A stretch of DNA of 64,000 nucleotides, from NCBI RefSeq assembly GCF_052114085.1, contig NZ_JBFREB010000001.1, forward strand, positions 2,852,001-2,916,000. The letters run 5' to 3'. The notes under the pieces are model-generated. The model did not search any database, had not been told where the DNA came from, and saw only the letters and a program-made list of their open reading frames with translations. The translations under genes were made by a program, and so were the position numbers. This stretch comes from Leifsonia sp052114085 (GTDB taxonomy: Bacteria > Actinomycetota > Actinomycetes > Actinomycetales > Microbacteriaceae). This document shows, piece after piece, positions 58,723-64,000 of this stretch (positions are counted from its first letter, which is position 1; the number at the start of each line of letters is the position of its first letter).

Positions 58723-59709
58723 ATGCGCGACACCAGACGCATCATCTTCGTCGCGGGGCACCGCGGCATGGTCGGTTCGGCCATCGTCCGGCGCCTCAAG
58801 GCCGCGGGCTATGACCGGATCGTCACCGCCACCCGCTCCGAGCTCGACCTCACCGACACGGCCGCCGTCAACCGATTCTTCGAGCGGCTGAAGATCGACG
58901 AGGTGTACCTGGCCGCGGCGAAGGTGGGCGGGATCGTCGCGAACAACACCCGGCCGGCGGAGTTCATCCACGAGAACCTGATGATCCAGGCGAACGTCGT
59001 GGACGCCTCCTACCGGGCCGGCATCGAGAAGCTCATGCTGCTCGGATCGTCCTGCATCTACCCGCGCGACGCGGCGCAGCCGATGGCCGAGTCCGCCCTC
59101 CTCACAGGCACCCTCGAGGCCACGAACGAGCCGTACGCCATCGCCAAGATCGCCGGAATCAAGCTGTGCGAGAGCTACAACCGCCAGTACGGCACGGACT
59201 ACCGGAGCGTGATGCCGACCAACCTGTACGGGGAGGGCGACAATTTCGATCCGGTCGGCAGCCACGTCATCCCGGGTCTGATGCGCCGCTTCCACGAAGC
59301 GGCCCGTGTCGGAGCTCAGGAGGTGGTGGTCTGGGGCACCGGAACGCCGAAGCGCGAGTTCCTCCACGTCGACGACATGGCGGCCGCGAGCGTTCACCTG
59401 ATGGAACTCGATGCGTCGATCTACCGGGCGCACACGTCGCCCATGCTCTCGCATGTCAACGTCGGGACCGGGGTCGACTGCTCGATCCGCGAGCTGGCGG
59501 AAACGCTGGCACGCGTGACCGGCTTCCGCGGCGCGATCCGGTTCGACACCTCCAAGCCCGATGGCACGCCCCGCAAGCTGCTCGACGTCTCGCTCCTGCG
59601 GTCGCTCGGGTGGTCGGCGAGCATCCCCCTCGACGAAGGCCTGCGACGCACCTACGGCTGGTTCCTCGAGCACCAGGACGAGTACCGGGGCGCTAGGGAC
59701 GCGGCGTGA
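58723..59709 (+). CDS. fcl: GDP-L-fucose synthase
   Basis: 328-residue epimerase-reductase that turns GDP-4-keto-6-deoxymannose into GDP-L-fucose. Motifs GHRGMVGSAIVRRL, LAAAKVGGIVANNTRPAEF, GSSCIYP, and YAIAKIAG with catalytic Tyr/Lys are the family hallmarks, as is PTNLYGEGDNFDP. The start at ATG 58723 is 2 bp after gmd. The stop overlaps the glycosyltransferase GTG (GTGA). Confidence 0.96.
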   Translation: MRDTRRIIFVAGHRGMVGSAIVRRLKAAGYDRIVTATRSELDLTDTAAVNRFFERLKIDEVYLAAAKVGGIVANNTRPAEFIHENLMIQANVVDASYRAGIEKLMLLGSSCIYPRDAAQPMAESALLTGTLEATNEPYAIAKIAGIKLCESYNRQYGTDYRSVMPTNLYGEGDNFDPVGSHVIPGLMRRFHEAARVGAQEVVVWGTGTPKREFLHVDDMAAASVHLMELDASIYRAHTSPMLSHVNVGTGVDCSIRELAETLARVTGFRGAIRFDTSKPDGTPRKLLDVSLLRSLGWSASIPLDEGLRRTYGWFLEHQDEYRGARDAA

Positions 59710-60968
59710 AGGTCACCTTCATCGGGCTCAACTATGCGCCCGAGACGACAGGTATCGCCGTCTACACCGCGGGAGCCGCGGAGGGCCTCGCCGCTGCCGG
59801 TCACGATGTGCGCGCGGTGGTGGGCTACCCGCACTACCCCGCGTGGCGGATCAGCCCCGGTTACACCGGCCTGACCCGTCGGGAGCGCATCGCCGGTGTC
59901 CGGGTCACCCGAACACGTCACCCCGTTCCCGCGCGCCCCGCACTGGTGAACAGGACGGTCATGGAGGTGGTCTTCGGGCTCAGGGCCGCAGCGGCCCGCT
60001 GGGGACGGCCGGATGTCGTCGTGCTCGTCACGCCGGCGCTCTTCTCCTCCGCCATCGCCTCCGTGCGAGCCCGGCTCGGCCGCACACCCTCCGTCGCCTG
60101 GGTGCAGGACATCTACAGCCTGGGCGTCGCACAGAGCGGCACGGGAGGCGGATTCGCCGGACGCGTCGCGCGAGCGATCGAGGGCCGTCTGCTGCGCTCG
60201 GCGTCCGGCGTCATCGTCATCCACGACCGCTTCAAGCGCTATGTGGTCGCTGAGCTCGGCGTCGACCCGGACCGGGTGACCGTGGTCCGCAACTGGACGC
60301 ACGTCGAAGCCGTCGACCCGGGCGTGCGCGAGCAGACCCGGGCGCGTCTCGGCTGGCGGCCGGACGAGACCATCGTTCTCCATGCAGGGAACATGGGCGC
60401 CAAGCAGGCCCTCGAGTCCGTGGTGGAGGCGTCCCGGCTGGCCGAGGGCCGCGGTTCCCGCGTGCGTTTCGTGCTCCTGGGCGACGGAAATCAGCGGGCC
60501 GGCTTGCAGGCGATGGGGGCGAACGATCGCCTCGAGTTCCTCGCTCCTCTCCCGAACGGCGAATTCGAGCAGGCCCTGGCCGCCGCCGACGTCCTCCTTG
60601 TGAATGAGCGCGCCGGGCTGACGGAGATGTCCGTCCCCAGCAAGCTGACCTCGTACTTCAGCACCGGCCTGCCGGTGATCGCCGCCACGGACGCCACCAG
60701 CATCACCGGTGAGGAGATCGAAACGACCGGTGCCGGCCTCCGCGTCGACGCCGAAGATCCCGCGGCCCTCCTGGATGCGGCGGAGCGCCTTGCAGCCGAT
60801 CCTGCGCTGGCCCAGCGGCTGGGAGCGGCTGGCCGTGCCTTCATGGATCGCGAGCTCAGCGCACAGACGGGCATCGCCGCCGTCGGGGCGGCCCTCGCGG
60901 CTCAGGCGGCGCGCACCCGGCCGTACTCGACGGTTCCCGCACCCGCACCCTTGCAGAGCCAGAAGTAG
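59706..60968 (+). CDS. GT4 glycosyltransferase, WcaI/WbuB-like
   Basis: 420 residues, GT-B fold. MKVTFIGLNYAPETTGIAVYTAG at the N-terminus and VAWVQDIYSLGVAQSG match the WcaI/WbuB branch that often transfers fucose or N-acetylfucosamine. The donor region is LHAGNMGAKQALESVVEAS, LLGDGNQR, and SVPSKLTSYFSTGLPVIAATD. GTG start coupled to fcl. The last 67 bp overlap the convergent GDPD gene, so its C-terminal ...PAPAPLQSQK tail is read from shared DNA. Confidence 0.9.
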   Translation: MKVTFIGLNYAPETTGIAVYTAGAAEGLAAAGHDVRAVVGYPHYPAWRISPGYTGLTRRERIAGVRVTRTRHPVPARPALVNRTVMEVVFGLRAAAARWGRPDVVVLVTPALFSSAIASVRARLGRTPSVAWVQDIYSLGVAQSGTGGGFAGRVARAIEGRLLRSASGVIVIHDRFKRYVVAELGVDPDRVTVVRNWTHVEAVDPGVREQTRARLGWRPDETIVLHAGNMGAKQALESVVEASRLAEGRGSRVRFVLLGDGNQRAGLQAMGANDRLEFLAPLPNGEFEQALAAADVLLVNERAGLTEMSVPSKLTSYFSTGLPVIAATDATSITGEEIETTGAGLRVDAEDPAALLDAAERLAADPALAQRLGAAGRAFMDRELSAQTGIAAVGAALAAQAARTRPYSTVPAPAPLQSQK

Positions 60969-62392
60969 CCTCCGCGGAATTCGGTGTCCTTCGAGGTGAC
61001 CGTCCACCCGGCATGACCGGAGCGGGTGACGCTCAGGCCCTCTGCGTCGGCCTTCACGGTGATCGTCACCCATTCACCGGCGGTGGGCGGGGTCGTGGCG
61101 ACGGCGTTCAGGGACTCGCCGTCAGCCTCCCCCGCGCGCCGCTTCACGAGCTCGAGCTTGCCGTCGGGGTGGAGGAGCGCGTGATATCCGCTCGTCTCCG
61201 ACGCGACCCCGAGGCGGTAGCTGTGGTCGTCGGACAGCCCGAAGGCGAGTCCCGCACCCGACTGGGCGGGGCCGATATCCCGCGGCCAGCGAAGCCGGGT
61301 GCTGAAGGCGGCGGTGCGCGGCGCCGTGGCCATCGAACCCATCAGATAGCTCTGCGACCGCGAGTCGGCGAGCGCGATCGACGCGCTCCGTTTGTCGATG
61401 ACCGGCTGGGCCGGCCATCCCTCGTCGACCGTCCAGGGCAGATCGCCCGTGGCGCGCAGTCCCGACGCGAAGGCGTCGGTGGCCGCCGGCTTGAGCGAGC
61501 GCGTCACATACGGGTAGTTGGATGCCATCATCCCGACCACGCCCAAGGCGCGGAACCGGTCGACATCGGATCGGTAGTGGACCTCCCAGACGATGACCGG
61601 CTTGCCGGCCGCGACGACGGCCGAGATCTCGTCGTCGGTGAACGTGTGCATCGCGCCGAGGTAGTCGAATGAGGGGGCCAGCTCTGCGGCGCGCGGGATC
61701 AGCTCGGGGCTGAAGTAGCCCCAGGTCCGGTAGCCGCGCTCCCTGGCGGCCTTGACCTGGCCGGCGCCGACCCACTGCTTCCAGACGAAGTGCTTGGTGG
61801 AGTCGGCGTAGCTGTCCATCAGGTCGAGCAGGGCCTTGGTGTTGGTCCCCTGCTTGTCTTCGATGAAGATCACGTGCGTACCCGCGTACGCGTCGAGGAC
61901 GTCCTTCACGAGCGGGATGGGCTGCGGCTGCGACGCGGGCCCGAGCCAGCGGCCGGCGTCGATCGTGAGCTGCTTCAGTTGCGCCCAGGTGGCCTCCGCG
62001 ATCTTGATGTTGGCCCCGCTGGTGCGCGCCATATCCGTGTCGTGATGGCACACCAGGACGCCGTCCTTGGTCGCGTTGACCGACACTTCGATCGCTTTCG
62101 TGCCGATCCCGATCGCCTCGGAGTACGCCTGCATGGTGTGCTCCGGCCAGTTGTCACCGGAGCCGCGGTGGGCGATGAAGAACGGTGTGGTCGAGACGAG
62201 GCTCTCGATCGTGTACCGCGTGCCGGCGTACGGTGTCGCGGTGAACGTGGCGCCGGCCGTCGGCCGCGCCGGGCCTGTGCTCACCGTCGAACAGCCCGCC
62301 AGGAGAAGCGCCGAGCCGCCGAAGACCAGGAGGTCTCGGCGGCTCAGCGATCTCGAGGAGGACGATCGGGGTGACTCCCACCTCGGGTTCAT
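60902..62392 (-). CDS. Glycerophosphodiester phosphodiesterase-family lipoprotein
   Basis: 496 residues. The N-terminus is RRDLLVFGGSALLLAGCST, a lipoprotein signal with a twin-Arg flavour (Cys34). The GDPD domain (about 70-305) has FFIAHRGSGDNWPEHTMQAY, HHDTDMARTSG and IFIEDKQGTN. The metal motif normally ExD reads AIEVSVNATKDG, so the Asp is Ser here. A C-terminal beta-sandwich (about 330-496) resembles DUF1080/lectin-like domains. Acts on the outer face, perhaps on teichoic acid or phospholipid head groups. It overlaps the GT4 gene by 67 bp and lies 13 bp after the FN3 protein gene. Confidence 0.85.
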   Translation of the reverse strand: MNPRWESPRSSSSRSLSRRDLLVFGGSALLLAGCSTVSTGPARPTAGATFTATPYAGTRYTIESLVSTTPFFIAHRGSGDNWPEHTMQAYSEAIGIGTKAIEVSVNATKDGVLVCHHDTDMARTSGANIKIAEATWAQLKQLTIDAGRWLGPASQPQPIPLVKDVLDAYAGTHVIFIEDKQGTNTKALLDLMDSYADSTKHFVWKQWVGAGQVKAARERGYRTWGYFSPELIPRAAELAPSFDYLGAMHTFTDDEISAVVAAGKPVIVWEVHYRSDVDRFRALGVVGMMASNYPYVTRSLKPAATDAFASGLRATGDLPWTVDEGWPAQPVIDKRSASIALADSRSQSYLMGSMATAPRTAAFSTRLRWPRDIGPAQSGAGLAFGLSDDHSYRLGVASETSGYHALLHPDGKLELVKRRAGEADGESLNAVATTPPTAGEWVTITVKADAEGLSVTRSGHAGWTVTSKDTEFRGGYFWLCKGAGAGTVEYGRVRAA

Positions 62393-62405
62393 CCTCTGAT
62401 CTTAA

Positions 62406-64000
62406 CTACTGCTTGGTGAAGGTGAGCTGGAGAACCGGGCGAAGCGACGCCGAGTTGTCCGTGGAGTACAGCCGGATGTTGTCGGTGTCCGCGGTCGCCA
62501 TCGACATGACGACCGAGGTCGACGTGCCGAGGAGAGGCGACAGCTGGCCGGCGTTGAGGGCCGCGGAGTAGGTCGTGTTGGTGGCCGTCGCCCCCGTCAG
62601 CGTCCCGAGAGCTGCTCCGAACGACGTCGGCCGGTTGTTCCACGTCACCGTGCTCTGGTCCCACGCGCCGTTCAGGATGTTGAACAGGACGGCGTTGGTG
62701 GTGCCCGCCGTGGGATCGCCCGACGTACGGACCTGGAGGGTCGCCCCGGTGAGGGCGTACCCGGCCGGGGCCGTCGGCAGTGCGAAGGTCAAGAACGACT
62801 GGATAGGCGAGGTGCCGGTACCACCGCGTGCGGAGAGCTGGTTGTAGCTCCCGTAGTTGGTGGTGGGCACTGCCGCCGCAACCAAGGCGTCCTGTGCGGC
62901 CATCACCGGAGTCGTCACCGTGACCGGGGTCACCGTGACCGTTGCCGTGGCCTGGGCCGACGGCGCGCTGTTGTTGCCGGCGCCGTCGGTGGCCGTGACC
63001 ACGTAGTAGTACGTGCCGTTGGCCGTGCCCGAGTCCGCGAACGTGGTGCTCGTGCTGGTGCCGAGCATCGTCGCAGCGCTCGGAGTGAAGCCCGAGGTCG
63101 TACTCCGGTAGATGGTGTATCCGGTGACACCCACGTTGTCGGTGGATGCCGTCCAGCTGAGGTTGACCGTCGAACCGTTCACTGTGGCGGTCAGGCCGGT
63201 CGGGGCCGTCGGCGGCGTGGTGTCGCCGACGGTCACGGAGGCCGGGCTCGAGGGGGCGCTGCCGTTGCCGGCCGCGTCCACCGCGATCACCTTGTAGTAG
63301 TAGGTGCCGAGGCCGGGGACGGTGTCCGTGGTGGACGTGCCCGACGGCGAAGCGACCAGGTTGCTCGCGTCCGGAGTGAAGCCGGACGAGGTACCGCGGT
63401 ACAGCTGGTAGCCGGTGACCCCGACGTTGTCGGTCGAGGCCGTCCACGAGATGCTCGCGGTCTGCCCGTTGAGCGAGGTCGTGACCCCGGTGGGAGCCGT
63501 CGGTGCCGACGTGTCCGCGATGGTCACGGATGCAGCGGCGGACGGTGCGCTGGCGTTGCCTGCGCCGTCCACGGCGATCACCTTGTAGTAGTACGTGCCC
63601 ACCAGGCCGTTGGCGTCGGTGAAGCTGGTCGTCGTGACGCCGCTCGCCACCTGGTTGGCCGCGCTGGGCGTGAACCCGGCGCTGGTGTCCCGGTAGACGG
63701 AGTAGCTCGCGACTGCCACGTTGTCGGTGGACGCGGTCCAGGTGACCTGGGGCGCGCCTCCGTTCGGCGTGGCCGCCACATTGGTCGGCGTGCTCGGCGG
63801 CGTGGTGTCGGAGCTTCCCAGAGCGTAGTGGGCGCTCACCTGGGAGGCGGAGAGTGCCGAGGCGTAGACCGCGGCCTCGTCGACCGTGCCGGCGAAGTAG
63901 TTGCTCGACGGCTGGGACGGCCATCCGCCCATGTTGCCGCCGCCCAGTCGCCAGTAGCCGGTGAAGGACTGGTTCGTGGTCTCCGGGTTGGTTCCGACGA
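62406..64000 (-). CDS. Secreted LamG/FN3/DNRLRE protein, 5' end missing
   Basis: At least 531 codons, open to the window edge, so the N-terminus is not seen. In order from the visible end: the last part of a LamG/concanavalin-like domain (GGGNMGGWPSQPSSNYFAGT, DEAAVYASALSASQVSAHYA), three FN3 domains of about 97 residues, then a DNRLRE/CBM96-type domain of about 170 residues (FLTFALPTAPAGYALTGATL, VTWNNRPTSFG, LYSTDNSASLRPVLQLTF). Probably an exported surface or polysaccharide-binding protein. No membrane anchor at the C-terminus. Same strand as, and 13 bp before, the GDPD gene. Confidence 0.88.
   Translation of the reverse strand, partial: VGTNPETTNQSFTGYWRLGGGNMGGWPSQPSSNYFAGTVDEAAVYASALSASQVSAHYALGSSDTTPPSTPTNVAATPNGGAPQVTWTASTDNVAVASYSVYRDTSAGFTPSAANQVASGVTTTSFTDANGLVGTYYYKVIAVDGAGNASAPSAAASVTIADTSAPTAPTGVTTSLNGQTASISWTASTDNVGVTGYQLYRGTSSGFTPDASNLVASPSGTSTTDTVPGLGTYYYKVIAVDAAGNGSAPSSPASVTVGDTTPPTAPTGLTATVNGSTVNLSWTASTDNVGVTGYTIYRSTTSGFTPSAATMLGTSTSTTFADSGTANGTYYYVVTATDGAGNNSAPSAQATATVTVTPVTVTTPVMAAQDALVAAAVPTTNYGSYNQLSARGGTGTSPIQSFLTFALPTAPAGYALTGATLQVRTSGDPTAGTTNAVLFNILNGAWDQSTVTWNNRPTSFGAALGTLTGATATNTTYSAALNAGQLSPLLGTSTSVVMSMATADTDNIRLYSTDNSASLRPVLQLTFTKQ
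62931..63809 (-). repeat. Three tandem FN3 repeats
   Basis: Three units of 97-98 codons. Each keeps WTASTDNV, a GTYYY(K/V)V strand and the D-G/A-AGN-SAPS turn. Units two and three are the most alike (NVGVTGY, TPPTAPTG). Nucleotide-level similarity is visible, so slippage or recombination between units is possible. Confidence 0.9.

Noticed and set aside
62931..63809. Regular repeats suggestive of a CRISPR array
   Set aside because: Units are about 290 bp, imperfect, and encode in-frame FN3 domains; there are no short identical repeats with unique spacers.

Overview
This is high-GC actinobacterial chromosome, most likely from a Leifsonia-like member of the Microbacteriaceae. The evidence is the tilS-hpt pair (probably running into ftsH just off the left edge) divergent from ppa, the GC-rich third codon positions, many GTG and TTG starts, probable leaderless promoters, and 4-bp ATGA/GTGA/TTGA gene overlaps. 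No rRNA, CRISPR array, insertion sequence or intact prophage is visible. These assignments come from reading the translated sequence; no database search was run.

Layout. 1-5.6 kb is core: hpt, tilS, ppa, a coupled pair of coiled-coil peptidoglycan hydrolases (M23 and NlpC/P60), then tRNA-Glu, tRNA-Asp and tRNA-Phe. 5.7-9.8 kb holds a DUF1304 membrane protein, a GAF-LuxR regulator, an FAD amine-oxidase-like protein, a metallo-beta-lactamase-fold protein coupled to a 67-residue protein, and the wreck of a VOC/glyoxalase gene. 10-13.9 kb is a flavin redox island: an LLM monooxygenase with its FMN reductase and an HxlR regulator, facing an SDR and a second FMN reductase, with paired palindromic operators at both ends. 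15-21.4 kb is a lysine/diamine cluster (decarboxylase, APC permease, UspA, LysA-like decarboxylase) with a divergent LysR gene.

21.5-29 kb is mixed: alcohol dehydrogenase, a 5'-truncated DUF1345 gene, AraC and MarR regulators, a YhgE-like membrane protein, a GNAT acetyltransferase, and a lone phage-type GH25 endolysin gene. 29.2-36.4 kb is an arabinoside-type uptake operon (binding protein, two permeases, GH1-like and GH51 hydrolases) with a LacI regulator and a shared CAACGTTG operator. 36.5-41.4 kb is a four-gene surface-glycan cassette (acyltransferase, DegT aminotransferase, tandem GT2, GT4), every junction overlapping. 41.5-46.7 kb has an XRE regulator opposite an MFS/ADH/SDR operon, a DHFR/RibD-like enzyme with a perfect palindrome at its promoter, and an orphan protein.

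46.9-53.5 kb is a ROK-regulated amino-sugar-type system (BadF-type kinase, ABC transporter, SIS protein). Four ATTCGTNACGAAT-type palindromes lie upstream of its strong promoter, spaced 40-26-40 bp. 53.6-57.3 kb has a 52-residue membrane peptide, an aldo/keto reductase, a GT-C glycosyltransferase and an SRAP protein. 57.6-61 kb makes and transfers GDP-fucose or a related sugar (gmd, fcl, GT4). The right end carries a GDPD lipoprotein and the 3' part of a secreted LamG/FN3/DNRLRE protein that continues past the edge.

No single region is clearly a new system. The best candidates for follow-up are the ROK operator array, the flavin redox island with its single-cysteine HxlR sensor, the diamine cluster, the shared-coiled-coil hydrolase pair and the coupled glycan cassette.
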